Counted from the stretch's first letter, positions 7,129 to 15,295 are shown. The stretch: 22,240 bases of DNA from Clostridia bacterium (GCA_017458865.1 JAFSZW010000586.1:1-22240), one strand, 5' to 3'. The notes: generated by a model not told the origin, from the sequence alone. Numbers and translations: made by a program.

Positions 7129-9042
7129 ATGATCAATATCGCATTTGTCGTCCCGGATTCCGTTCTCGTCGATGTCGTACGCGAAGCCTGGGCGCTCCAC
7201 GAGCAGCTCTTTGGCAAGAGTACGGACCTCCGGTACACCGTCGATTTTTCCATTGACCCGGATGTTATTCTCTCTAAGCACTATAATGCCGATGTCATTG
7301 TCAGCCGCGGCGGCGTCGCTGCTGCACTCAAGGACCGGAACATCCTGATCCCGGTCATTGAAATCCCCATCACCTGGAATGACATGAAAAATTCCATCCA
7401 GCGCGCCCTTAAGCGCTTTGGCGAACTCCCCGTCGGCGTCGTTGGCACCCTCAATACCATCCGATCTGTCTACCTTATGAAAAGCCCGTTCTCCGTATCT
7501 GTCAAGCCCTATCCGACTGCCAGTGTCTATCTGCGGGATCTGGTCGACGGCATGGAACGGGCCGTGGCTGATGGCAGCAAAATCATTCTGGCCGGGCATA
7601 ACACCTGTCACTACTGTGAGGAGCATGGCATCCCGGCCGGCCTCATCTATTCCTCAGTCGAGTCTGTTTTCCTGGCCATAACAGAGGCAAAGCGCTGTGC
7701 AGATGTTGCACTCAAGGAGCGGGAAACCTCCATGATTTTCCGCGGCATTGTCGAAAATGTCTTTGAAGGGATCATTGCCGTTGACCGGGACAACATCGTG
7801 CGCACCTTTAACCCGGCTGCCGCCGAGCTCCTGGGCCGCAAAAACACCGACTGCGTCGGACAGCCGCTCAACCGGGTACTGCCGGAAGGGCGCCTGACCG
7901 GCATCATGTCAGACAACCAGCAGTATACCAATGAAGTCATCCGGATTGGCAATGACAATTTTGTCCTGAACAGCGCACCCCTGATTCACGACGGCAGACG
8001 TCTTGGAAAACTGGCCACTTTCCAGGCCGCCCAGACCATTTCGAATGCGGAAAGCCGCCTGAGAGACCGCCAGCGGGCCAGCGGACATGTGGCCAAATAC
8101 CGGTTTGAGAATATCCTGGGTGAGAGTCCCGCCATCCGCAAGGCAATTCACCAGGCGAGGCGCTACGCTCAGGTGGATTCCAACATTCTCCTATACGGCG
8201 AAACAGGCACCGGCAAAGAACTGTTTGCACAGTCCATTCACAATGAAAGCGCGCGCGCCCTCGGACCGTTTGTCCCGGTGAACTGTGCTGCCATTCCTGA
8301 AAACCTCATGGAAAGCGAATTTTTCGGCTATGAGGGCGGCGCCTTCACCGGTGCCAGCAAGACCGGAAAGATGGGCCTGTTTGAGGCAGCACATGAGGGA
8401 ACAATCTTCCTTGATGAGGTCAGCGATATCCCGCTGACCCTGCAGAGCCGCCTGCTGCGCGTCATCCAGGAGCGCGAGGTCCGCCGGGTCGGCGCCAACC
8501 GCGTCATTCCCATTGATGTGCGCATCATCTGCGCAACCAACCGGAATCTGCTGGAAATGATTGAACAGGGACGGTTCCGGGAGGACCTGTACTACAGGCT
8601 CAAAGTCCTCTCCGTCGATCTGCCGCCGCTGCGCAACCGGCAGCTGGATATCCAGCTGATCATGCAGCACTACCTCTCCTACTATGCCCATAAATTCGGA
8701 AAGCTAGCCATCACGCTCTCGCCGCAGGCAGCAGCGATCGCGCTTTCCTATTCATGGCCCGGCAACATTCGCGAAATCCGGAACATATCAGAGCAGCTGG
8801 CCGTTCTCTGTGAATCCGATGTCGTCAACGCAGAGGATATCGAGATGGTCCTCCCAAGGCAGAATCAGTCCGAGCCCGTTCCCGTTTTCGCACCGGACTG
8901 CAGTGACCTTAAGGAGTTGAGCCGGCAGCAGATCCTCCGCGTTCTCTCCTCAACGGACAGCCGCAAGGCAGCCGCCGAAATGCTCGGTATTTCCAAGACA
9001 ACGCTCTGGCGGAAATGCAAGCAGTACGGAATAGATATCTGA
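7129..9042 (+). CDS. PrpR-type sigma-54-dependent transcriptional activator
   Basis: A 637-residue bacterial enhancer-binding protein. An N-terminal PrpR_N-like sensor (about 1-190) is followed by a PAS domain (about 200-300), an AAA+ domain and a C-terminal Fis-type helix-turn-helix (about 608-632). Visible motifs are Walker A GETGTGKE (357-364), the sigma-54-contacting GAFTGA loop (404-409) and Walker B GTIFLDE (424-430). The ATG at 7129 has CAGGAGG five bases upstream; an in-frame ATG at 7054 lacks such a site. PrpR_N domains in known members sense small carboxylates, here plausibly the TTT substrate or a metabolite of it. It probably binds the palindromes at 5534-5601 and activates both divergent sigma-54 promoters. 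Confidence 0.95.
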   Translation: MINIAFVVPDSVLVDVVREAWALHEQLFGKSTDLRYTVDFSIDPDVILSKHYNADVIVSRGGVAAALKDRNILIPVIEIPITWNDMKNSIQRALKRFGELPVGVVGTLNTIRSVYLMKSPFSVSVKPYPTASVYLRDLVDGMERAVADGSKIILAGHNTCHYCEEHGIPAGLIYSSVESVFLAITEAKRCADVALKERETSMIFRGIVENVFEGIIAVDRDNIVRTFNPAAAELLGRKNTDCVGQPLNRVLPEGRLTGIMSDNQQYTNEVIRIGNDNFVLNSAPLIHDGRRLGKLATFQAAQTISNAESRLRDRQRASGHVAKYRFENILGESPAIRKAIHQARRYAQVDSNILLYGETGTGKELFAQSIHNESARALGPFVPVNCAAIPENLMESEFFGYEGGAFTGASKTGKMGLFEAAHEGTIFLDEVSDIPLTLQSRLLRVIQEREVRRVGANRVIPIDVRIICATNRNLLEMIEQGRFREDLYYRLKVLSVDLPPLRNRQLDIQLIMQHYLSYYAHKFGKLAITLSPQAAAIALSYSWPGNIREIRNISEQLAVLCESDVVNAEDIEMVLPRQNQSEPVPVFAPDCSDLKELSRQQILRVLSSTDSRKAAAEMLGISKTTLWRKCKQYGIDI

Positions 9043-9046
9043 AACC

Positions 9047-9084
9047 GCGCCTTCTGGATGATCCAGGAGGCGCTGCTTTGTTTC
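9047..9084 (+). terminator. Terminator-like hairpin after the activator gene
   Basis: A 12-bp stem GCGCCTTCTGGA/TCCAGGAGGCGC with one G-T pair and a TGA loop, four bases after the stop codon, followed by the T-rich TGCTTTGTTTCT. The T run is interrupted, so termination may be partial. Confidence 0.75.
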
Positions 9085-9689
9085 TGGCAAAGCCACCCGT
9101 CAGTTACCCGTTGTTTCGCTCCTGACGACAATTGCTTTTCCCTTCCATCTGCCGGCTTTATGCGATAAGATACGTATGCATGACGACGCTCATCGTTGCC
9201 GAAGCGCCCAGAATGGGCCTTGAAGCATCGGGATTCACTCTCACCTGTAAAAACTAATGGACAATCCGGGTAAAACACATGACGGATGGATTTCCTCTGG
9301 AAAAAAGAAAGTGAAATGTGCAATGGAAAAACTCGATGCAAAGCTGCAGAAACTATGGAACTCGGTTCCACCGACGACGAACCACCTGCCCGGATAATTG
9401 CCAAAAAGGCAGGTTGGGCGCTACAGCCCATTGGCCCGAAAACCTCGATGCTATCGTGGTTTTCGGGCCAACTTTTGTTTCGCTGTCGAAACCTCCGCCA
9501 GGGCACTGAAATGGGGGAGGCTCATCGGGCCAGTGCGTCGAAGAGGCCGTTTTTACCGCCCTGGGCTGAGCTTTCCTGAACGCCCGTTTTCATGCCTGAG
9601 ACACTTGTAAGCGTTCCATTAACTGTCAGTTTTTTATGACCGTACCTGAACAACGGAAATCCCACATGTTCCGGTTGAATCCCGCAAAA
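9085..9689. other. Gene-free convergent intergenic region
   Basis: About 600 bp lie between the ends of two convergent genes. Open frames on both strands here have no ribosome binding sites, odd composition and no recognisable motifs. The one outstanding structure is the long hairpin at 9431-9471, annotated separately. I see no riboswitch signature, transposase or repeat. A small RNA ending at that hairpin is possible, but no convincing promoter was found. Confidence 0.5.
9431..9480 (+). terminator. Long perfect hairpin with T-rich tail, terminator-like
   Basis: A perfect 14-bp stem TTGGCCCGAAAACC/GGTTTTCGGGCCAA (9431-9444 with 9458-9471) is extended inward, after one T-T mismatch, by CGAT/ATCG around a GCT loop. 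CTTTTGTTT follows. It lies about 390 bp past the activator gene, too far to be its primary terminator. It may serve as a backup terminator, end an unannotated small RNA, or block read-through into the convergent lysR gene. Confidence 0.7.
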
Positions 9690-10625
9690 TTACGCATCAC
9701 CGAATGCATCCGGTCTGCGGATCTTCACCTCCCAGTAGGACCTGCACAGCTTAATCAGCATCTGTTCCGGCCTGCCCAGATATGCATCTCTGCGGCTGCA
9801 GAGCGTGATCTGCCACCTCGGATGATCCGGGAGGCTGAAATACAGAACCTTCCCACATGTCCTGGCATACGATTCCGGCAGGAGCGCGCATCCGAGACCT
9901 GCCTCCACAATCCGGTATTTACTGATGCTGCTTGAGGTTGAAAACAGCTCTTTCGGGACAAAGCCGGCATGTCTGAAGATCTGCTCTGTGAGCTCAAAGA
10001 GCGTAGATTTCTGGTAAATCCGGATAAACGGCACATCCGCAAACCGTCCGATATCCGTTTCCGGCGCCTGCCCCGGCCATGCCGCGCCGCCCTCTGCCAG
10101 CGGGTGATCCGCTGGCACAGCGAGCACAATCTCCTCCTCGCAGAGCAGATGATACTCGTTATCATCCTTCTGCTCTTCCCTGAGTGTCGCCAGCCCCAGA
10201 TCCAGGGTACCGGCAGAAATACCCTTCTGCATATCCCGTACCGAACACTCATGTGGCTCCGTTCTGACGTCCGGGAAGGACTTATGAAATGCCGGATAGA
10301 TGCTGGTAAACATCTCAACGCCCCGCTCAGGGATGAGCCCGATGGACAGATGCCGGTGACTCTTTTCCGCCACGTCCGCAATCCGCCCGTAAACATCCCG
10401 CTTCATCAGGAGCATCTTTCTCGCGGCCTCAAGGTATACCTCGCCCGCCTCAGTCAGCTGCCAGTTGCTCCTTGTCCGGTAAAAGAGCGGCGTGCCCAGC
10501 TCCTCTTCCAGTTTCTGCAGCTGCTGGCTGAGCGCAGACTGCGTAACAAACCGCTTCTCAGCAGCCTTTGTGATGCTCCGCTCCTCAGCGATGCAGATGA
10601 TATTCTCAAGATAGTGCAGATCCAT
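9690..10625 (-). CDS. LysR family transcriptional regulator
   Basis: A 311-residue LysR-type regulator. The N-terminal winged helix-turn-helix (about residues 1-60) contains the family pattern ITKAAEKRFVTQSALSQQLQKLE. It is followed by a linker helix and a periplasmic-binding-protein-like effector domain (about 90-300). The start is the ATG at 10625 (MDLHYLENI), preceded by GCGGGAGG. In-frame codons further up, at 10646 and 10733, fall in the operator or promoter region and are rejected. It is divergent from the glpA-like operon with 158 bp between start codons, the classic LysR arrangement, so it most likely controls that operon and itself in response to an unknown metabolite. Confidence 0.92.
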   Translation of the reverse strand: MDLHYLENIICIAEERSITKAAEKRFVTQSALSQQLQKLEEELGTPLFYRTRSNWQLTEAGEVYLEAARKMLLMKRDVYGRIADVAEKSHRHLSIGLIPERGVEMFTSIYPAFHKSFPDVRTEPHECSVRDMQKGISAGTLDLGLATLREEQKDDNEYHLLCEEEIVLAVPADHPLAEGGAAWPGQAPETDIGRFADVPFIRIYQKSTLFELTEQIFRHAGFVPKELFSTSSSISKYRIVEAGLGCALLPESYARTCGKVLYFSLPDHPRWQITLCSRRDAYLGRPEQMLIKLCRSYWEVKIRRPDAFGDA

Positions 10626-10642
10626 ACCGCGCCTCCCGCCAA

Positions 10643-10661
10643 ACATTAGTAATTCTAATGT
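10643..10661. promoter_or_regulatory. LysR-type operator (T-N11-A box)
   Basis: An inverted repeat ACATTAG-TAATT-CTAATGT with perfect 7-bp arms fits the ATTAG-N5-CTAAT form of LysR recognition sites. It is centred 29 bp upstream of the -35 box of the divergent operon. A third half-site, CTAATGT, lies at 10687-10693 in the promoter spacer, as expected for an activation-binding site. Confidence 0.82.
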
Positions 10662-10680
10662 ATATATCAGTTTTACGAAA

Positions 10681-10709
10681 TTGACACTAATGTAAGCTGC
10701 TGATATGAT
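10681..10709 (+). promoter_or_regulatory. Sigma-70 promoter of the glpA-like operon
   Basis: Consensus TTGACA at 10681-10686, a 17-bp spacer and TATGAT at 10704-10709. The start point should be near 10716, with a leader of about 68 nt. A LysR half-site falls inside the spacer. Confidence 0.9.
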
Positions 10710-10783
10710 ACAGTCATCCAAGGAAACAAGCAAGTCCTTTTCCCTTATTCTTCCGACCTTTTTATCAGAAAGGAGTCCTCATC

Positions 10784-12250
10784 ATGCAATATGACATCTG
10801 TATCATCGGCGGCGGCGTAATCGGCAGCGCAATCGCCCGTGAACTGACCCGCTACCGCCTCAAGATTGCCGTTCTTGAAAAAGAGAGCGATGTCTGCGTT
10901 GAAACCAGCGGACGGAACACCGGCATGCTGCACGCCGGCTTCCTCTACAAACCCGGCAGCCTCAAAGCCGCCTGTGCCGTGGAAGGCAATGCGGAATTTG
11001 ATTCAGTCGCCAGGGAACTGGATGTCCCCTTCAAGCGGACGGGCAAGCTGATCATCGGTTTCACTGATGAGGACAAGGCCCGCCTTGAGTATTTCATCGA
11101 GCGCGGCAAAACCAACGGCGTGCCCGGAATGGAGCTCATCGACCGCAAGCGCATGGACGAGATCGACCCCAGCGCCGGCGGAAATTTCGCCATCTACTGC
11201 CCCTCAAGCGGCATCCTGGACCCATTCATTTACACCATTGCACTCGCGGAAAACGCCGTCAAAAACGGTGCAGAATACCATCTGAACACAAAGGTTACCG
11301 GATACGAAAAGCTGCCGGATGGACTGCACCTGCTCCATACTGAGACCAAAGGCGACTTCACCTGCCGCTGGGTCATCAACAGCGCAGGCCTTCAGAGTGC
11401 CGAGATCAGCACGATGCTCGGTATCCCGGGCTACGTCATCCAGCCGGTCAAGGGCGAATACTTCGTGCTTGACAAGAAAGCCGGTGCTTTCGCGAAGATC
11501 CCGGTCTATCCGGCCCCGACGCCCCGAAACACCTTTGACACCCATGCCACCCCGACCGTAGACGGCAACGTCCTGGTTGGCCCCAATTCTTTCAATGTGG
11601 AAGACGGCGAGGACTACAGTGTTTCCCAGTCCGGCATGGACGGCCTGCAGGAAAGCGGCGCCAGGATGTTCAAACATATGCAGCGCGAGTACTACATCCG
11701 CACCTTTGCAGGCGCCAGACCGAAGCGGATTGATCCTGCCACCGGTGAGGTTCAGGATTTTCTGATCGAGTACCGGGATGATGTCCCGAACGTCATCAAC
11801 CTGGTGGGCATTGAAAGCCCCGGCCTGACCTCCGCCCTGCCCATCGCCCGCCGCGTCACCGCCATGCTGGCAAAGCATGAAAATCTCACGCCAAATCCCG
11901 ACTTTGATCCCATCCGCAAAGGCATCCGTCGGATTCACGAGATGACGCCTGAGGAGCAGGCCAAAGCAATCGCAGATAATCCGGATTACGGCGAAATCAT
12001 CTGCCGCTGCGAGACGGTTTCAAGGGCCGAAATCCTGGCGGCCATCCACAACCCGCTGGGGGTATGTACCGTAAACGGCATCAAGGTTCGCACCCGCGCC
12101 AGCATGGGCCGCTGCCAGGGTGGATACTGCGAGACGCGGATCACAGCCCTTATCCGTGAGGCACTTGGCAAGGACATTACCGATGTTGAACTTGGTCCGA
12201 ATCAGTCCGGGATGTTTACCGGCACCGTCAAAGGAGGTACTGCACAATGA
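10784..12250 (+). CDS. GlpA-like FAD-dependent dehydrogenase with C-terminal BFD-like [2Fe-2S] domain
   Basis: A 488-residue flavoprotein of the DAO/glycerol-3-phosphate dehydrogenase superfamily. The N-terminal dinucleotide-binding motif is IIGGGVIGSAIAREL (about 7-21), followed by ETSGRNTGMLHAG. The C-terminus carries a BFD-like domain with Cys407, Cys409, Cys444 and Cys449 (C-x-C ... C-x4-C), which in the family holds a [2Fe-2S] cluster. The ATG at 10784 has AAAGGAG upstream. The next gene overlaps by ATGA. With the two following genes it forms a trio seen in anaerobes, often linked to glycerol-3-phosphate oxidation. Related proteins also oxidise 2-hydroxy acids, so the substrate is not certain. 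Expression is probably set by the divergent LysR regulator. Confidence 0.88.
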   Translation: MQYDICIIGGGVIGSAIARELTRYRLKIAVLEKESDVCVETSGRNTGMLHAGFLYKPGSLKAACAVEGNAEFDSVARELDVPFKRTGKLIIGFTDEDKARLEYFIERGKTNGVPGMELIDRKRMDEIDPSAGGNFAIYCPSSGILDPFIYTIALAENAVKNGAEYHLNTKVTGYEKLPDGLHLLHTETKGDFTCRWVINSAGLQSAEISTMLGIPGYVIQPVKGEYFVLDKKAGAFAKIPVYPAPTPRNTFDTHATPTVDGNVLVGPNSFNVEDGEDYSVSQSGMDGLQESGARMFKHMQREYYIRTFAGARPKRIDPATGEVQDFLIEYRDDVPNVINLVGIESPGLTSALPIARRVTAMLAKHENLTPNPDFDPIRKGIRRIHEMTPEEQAKAIADNPDYGEIICRCETVSRAEILAAIHNPLGVCTVNGIKVRTRASMGRCQGGYCETRITALIREALGKDITDVELGPNQSGMFTGTVKGGTAQ

Positions 12251-13482
12251 AAACGCATCAGGCTGTTATTATCGGCGGCGGCCCTGCCGGCCTCGCTGCT
12301 GCCCTGCGTCTCAGGGAAAAAGGCATCCAGGATATCCTCATCCTTGAACGCGAGCATTTTCTGGGCGGTATTCTCCGTCAGTGCATCCATGATGGTTTCG
12401 GCCTCACCCGGTTCGGCGAGTCGCTTTCCGGCCCCGAATACGCTCAGCGGTTCATTGACCGCGTTGAAGCGGAGGGCATTGCCTGTCTGACCGACTGCAC
12501 CGTGCTCGATATCACCCCTTATAAAGTCATTACCGCCGCCAGCAAGGTTCATGGGCTCCTGCAGATCAAAGCGGATGCCGTCCTGCTGACGATGGGCTGC
12601 CGCGAGCGCACCCGCGGCGCACTGGCAACGCCGGGCACACGGCCTGCCGGCATCTACACAGCCGGTGTCGCACAGAGCTACATCAACCTGCAGAACGTTA
12701 TGGTCGGCCGCGAGGTCGTCATCCTGGGCAGCGGCGACATCGGCCTCATCATGGCCCGCCGGCTTACGCTGGAAGGTGCTCATGTCCTTGGTGTCTATGA
12801 GGTCCAGCCATATCCCAGCGGTCTGCCGCGGAACATTGAGCAATGTCTCAATGACTACAACATTCCGCTGCACCTCAGCCACACCGTCGTGGACATTCGC
12901 GGCAAGGGCCGGCTGAGCAGCGTCGTGGTCGCCGAATGCGACGAGCGCTTCCGCCCGATTCCGGGAACCGAAACCGAAATCCCCTGCGATACCCTGATCC
13001 TCTCCGTCGGCCTCATCCCCGAAAACGAGCTCAGTCTGGCCGCCAGCGTCACGCTCGACCCCCGCACCCGCGGTGCATTTGTGGATGAGCACTGCCAGAC
13101 AGAGGTCCCCGGCATCTTCGCCGCCGGCAACGTGCTCCATGTTCATGACCTTGTGGACTTTGTCAGCCTTGAGGCAGAGGCCCTGGCTGACAGTGCAGCC
13201 GAATACCTCACAAACGGTACACTGCCGCCCTGTCCGCTCGAGGTTGTTGCAGGCAACAATGTCGGTCATGTCATCCCCCAGCACATGAGCGGCACCCGCG
13301 ATTTCACGCTGTCACTGCGCGTCCGCAGGCCGCTCACCAATGCAACGCTGGTCATTCGTCAGGGCGAACATGAGGTGCTGCGCAAAAAAATGCGCAAGGC
13401 ACTTCCGGCCGAGATGATCCAGCTGAAAATCCCGGCATCCAAACTCAGTACCGATGCGAATCTGGAGGTGACTGTCGAATGA
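12247..13482 (+). CDS. FAD/NAD(P)-dependent oxidoreductase, partner of the GlpA-like dehydrogenase
   Basis: A 411-residue pyridine nucleotide-disulfide type flavoprotein with two Rossmann motifs: GGGPAGLAAALRL near residue 10, for FAD, and ILGSGDIGLIMARRL near residue 160, for NAD(P). The segment GGILRQCIHDGFGL (about 40-53) and the motif GCRERTRG (about 118-125) are characteristic of this group, which accompanies GlpA-like proteins. It lacks the redox-active CxxC of thioredoxin reductases. The ATG overlaps the previous stop (ATGA) and has AAAGGAGG upstream. Its end overlaps the DUF1667 gene in the same way, implying translational coupling and a stoichiometric complex. It probably passes electrons between the dehydrogenase and NAD(P) or another carrier. 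Confidence 0.88.
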   Translation: MKTHQAVIIGGGPAGLAAALRLREKGIQDILILEREHFLGGILRQCIHDGFGLTRFGESLSGPEYAQRFIDRVEAEGIACLTDCTVLDITPYKVITAASKVHGLLQIKADAVLLTMGCRERTRGALATPGTRPAGIYTAGVAQSYINLQNVMVGREVVILGSGDIGLIMARRLTLEGAHVLGVYEVQPYPSGLPRNIEQCLNDYNIPLHLSHTVVDIRGKGRLSSVVVAECDERFRPIPGTETEIPCDTLILSVGLIPENELSLAASVTLDPRTRGAFVDEHCQTEVPGIFAAGNVLHVHDLVDFVSLEAEALADSAAEYLTNGTLPPCPLEVVAGNNVGHVIPQHMSGTRDFTLSLRVRRPLTNATLVIRQGEHEVLRKKMRKALPAEMIQLKIPASKLSTDANLEVTVE

Positions 13483-13850
13483 AACGTACTTTTACCTGCA
13501 TCGTATGCCCAAACGGCTGCGAGATTGACACCGAATATGAAGGAACCAATGTCATTTCCGTTTCCGGCAACCTCTGTCCGAAAGGACGCAGCTATGTCGT
13601 CCAGGAACTGACCGATCCCAGACGGACCATTGCCTCAAGCATCCGCATCACCGGCGGCGAACTGCCGCTGGCCAGCGTCCGACTCACCCAGCCCGTGCCG
13701 AAAGACCGGATCTTCGACGTCATGAATGCCATTAACCAGGTTGAATGCCCGGCACCTGTTTCCATAGGCCAGGTGATCCTGCCCAATGTACTTGGTCTCG
13801 GCAGCGATGTCATCATCACCAAGAATGTTAAAGCCAAGCCAGCCCCATAA
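13479..13850 (+). CDS. DUF1667 four-cysteine protein, third member of the GlpA-like complex
   Basis: A 123-residue protein of the DUF1667 family. The N-terminus has a C-x2-C-x3-C motif (Cys7, Cys10, Cys14) plus Cys33 in a CPKG context, suggesting an iron-sulfur cluster or zinc site. The rest is a short beta-rich domain ending in VIITKNV. It overlaps the upstream gene by ATGA and is the last gene before a terminator. In related loci the family travels with the GlpA-like and FAD proteins. A role as small electron-transfer or assembly subunit is inferred from this linkage; no activity is known to me. Confidence 0.88.
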   Translation: MKRTFTCIVCPNGCEIDTEYEGTNVISVSGNLCPKGRSYVVQELTDPRRTIASSIRITGGELPLASVRLTQPVPKDRIFDVMNAINQVECPAPVSIGQVILPNVLGLGSDVIITKNVKAKPAP

Positions 13851-13864
13851 AGCCACAATCCAAT

Positions 13865-13893
13865 AAAGAGCCGCTTATGCGGCTCTTTCTGTT
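13865..13893 (+). terminator. Terminator of the glpA-like operon
   Basis: A perfect 10-bp stem AAAGAGCCGC/GCGGCTCTTT with a TTAT loop, 14 bp after the stop codon, followed by CTGTTTGT. The A-rich 5' flank means it may also work on the opposite strand. Confidence 0.9.
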
Positions 13894-13963
13894 TGTCCGA
13901 CGATGCCTCCGGCATTTCCATTGACAGTCCTTTCGGGCCCAAAATATCGTTATTACGATTTTT

Positions 13964-13985
13964 ATTTTGCCGGATCCGGCAAAAT
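13964..13985. repeat. Perfect 22-bp palindrome in intergenic DNA
   Basis: The sequence from 13964 to 13985 is its own reverse complement (half-site ATTTTGCCGGA, centre GATC). It lies about 150 bp upstream of the hydrolase promoter, beyond the operon terminator, and is followed by CCGATTTTT. It could be an operator or a second hairpin terminator with a GATC loop. Its role is unresolved. Confidence 0.6.
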
Positions 13986-14135
13986 CCGATTTTTGGTTTT
14001 CCCTGGAATTAAGCTCTTCCCTGTGCAGAGACATGCTGCCACATCGCATGCTTGCCCTGATACCCGCCAGGTGCGCACCGGATTCATTGCCGCCGGCCGA
14101 CCCATACACCTCAGGGAATCCCAAAAAATGCTGTA

Positions 14136-14164
14136 TTGACGGTTTTTTCGCATCATGGTATAGT
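14136..14164 (+). promoter_or_regulatory. Sigma-70 promoter of the alpha/beta hydrolase gene
   Basis: TTGACG at 14136-14141, a 17-bp spacer and TATAGT at 14159-14164. The predicted start is near 14171, with a leader of about 28 nt before the ATG. Confidence 0.82.
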
Positions 14165-14198
14165 ATGATTAGTTTAAAATTTTGAAAGGAGAAACCGT

Positions 14199-15128
14199 AT
14201 GTTACACGAAATCAAGTTCCCCTCATCCAACGAGCGCGATACTGTCTATGGCTGGGTTTATGTTCCCGCCTGTGAGCCAAAGGGCATCATCCAGCTGATT
14301 CACGGATTCGGTGAGCACTCCCGGCGTTATTTCCACATGATCGTTGCTTTCATGGATGCCGGCTATATCGTTGCAGCAGATGATCATGTTGGACACGGGA
14401 AAACCGCTGTTGAGAACAACACCTGGGGCGACTGGGGTGAAAAGGGCGCCCATACCATGATGGAAGATGAGCACAGGCTGACCAGACTTGTCAAAGACAT
14501 GTATCCCGGCTTACCCTATTTCCTTTTCGGCCACAGCATGGGCTCTTTCATCACCAGGGATTATATGGCCACCTACGGTGACGAACTCGCCGGCGCGACC
14601 ATTTGCGGAACCTGTGGAAAGCTCCCGTCTCTCAAGGAAACCATGGCAGCCATCCAGACTGCCGTCGATGCGGGAAAAGGCAACGAATCCGATCCTGGCT
14701 TTACCGGCATGCTCTTTGGCTTTATGTTCTCGCGAATCAAAGAGCCCGTTAAGCTCGGAAACGAGTGGATCTGCCACAGCCAGTTTGTCCAGAATGACCA
14801 TGCAGCGGATCCGTTTGATGCCTTTACAAAGCCGACCAACAACCGTTCCATGCTATATTTCTGCGAGATGATGGACTGCATCCAGGGTACAGAGTGGGCT
14901 GCCAAAGTCCCTGCCTCTCTGCCCATCTACAACATCGCAGGCGACTGTGATCCTGTCGGCAACTGGGGCGAAGGCGTCTACCAGACAACAAACTGGCTGG
15001 CCGAAACCGGACACAGCGTCAAAACAAAGCTCTACTCCGGGTATCGTCATGAGATTCACAACTACGACGATATCAAGCGAGAGGTTGAGCAGGGCATTAT
15101 TGACTTCTTCAACAGCTGTCTCAAATAG
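14199..15128 (+). CDS. Alpha/beta hydrolase, monoacylglycerol lipase / lysophospholipase-like
   Basis: A 309-residue hydrolase of the serine aminopeptidase S33 / monoglyceride lipase type. The nucleophile elbow GHSMGS places Ser113. The acid is probably Asp251 in GDCDPVG, and the base His284 in GYRHEIHN, the motif typical of bacterial monoglyceride lipases. The oxyanion region IHGFGEHSRRY (about 34-44) also fits. There is no signal peptide, so it acts in the cytoplasm. The ATG at 14199 has AAAGGAG upstream. It has its own promoter and terminator. Releasing glycerol from monoacylglycerols would feed the neighbouring GlpA-like system, but that link is only contextual. Another ester substrate is possible. 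Confidence 0.88.
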   Translation: MLHEIKFPSSNERDTVYGWVYVPACEPKGIIQLIHGFGEHSRRYFHMIVAFMDAGYIVAADDHVGHGKTAVENNTWGDWGEKGAHTMMEDEHRLTRLVKDMYPGLPYFLFGHSMGSFITRDYMATYGDELAGATICGTCGKLPSLKETMAAIQTAVDAGKGNESDPGFTGMLFGFMFSRIKEPVKLGNEWICHSQFVQNDHAADPFDAFTKPTNNRSMLYFCEMMDCIQGTEWAAKVPASLPIYNIAGDCDPVGNWGEGVYQTTNWLAETGHSVKTKLYSGYRHEIHNYDDIKREVEQGIIDFFNSCLK

Positions 15129-15141
15129 TTCCATCTTGCAG

Positions 15142-15175
15142 AGGATGAGCCCGGCACCGGGTTCATCCTGTTGTT
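15142..15175 (+). terminator. Terminator after the hydrolase gene
   Basis: A long stem AGGATGAGCCCGG/CCGGGTTCATCCT with one G-T pair and a very tight centre (effective loop GCAC), followed by GTTGTTC. The U tract is modest. Confidence 0.75.
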
Positions 15176-15295
15176 CATCTGCCCCATGAAATGCCATACC
15201 GGCAAACAGCGTCATCTCTCTGTTCCGGCACGTGCCTCAAAGCCCATGCCTGCAGGATCGGAACAACCGCTATCTGTATTGAAGGAGGCCTCATC

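Noticed and set aside
9318..9420. Possible T-box or other riboswitch suggested by small GGAAC/GGTTCC and TGCC/GGCA hairpins
   Set aside because: No T-box signature sequence is present and no gene lies downstream on the same strand to be controlled.
8865..9506. Leftward 213-codon open frame in and after the activator gene
   Set aside because: Its end overlaps the Fis domain of the activator on the other strand, and it has random-looking composition and no start signal.
9286..9610. Small rightward open frames around the long hairpin
   Set aside because: They run through the hairpin stem and lack Shine-Dalgarno sites; several frames overlap with no preference.
11204..13284. Long leftward open frames opposite the glpA-like and FAD oxidoreductase genes (244 and 360 codons)
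   Set aside because: Antisense shadows of high-GC coding sequence; the plus-strand genes carry clear family motifs and coupled starts.
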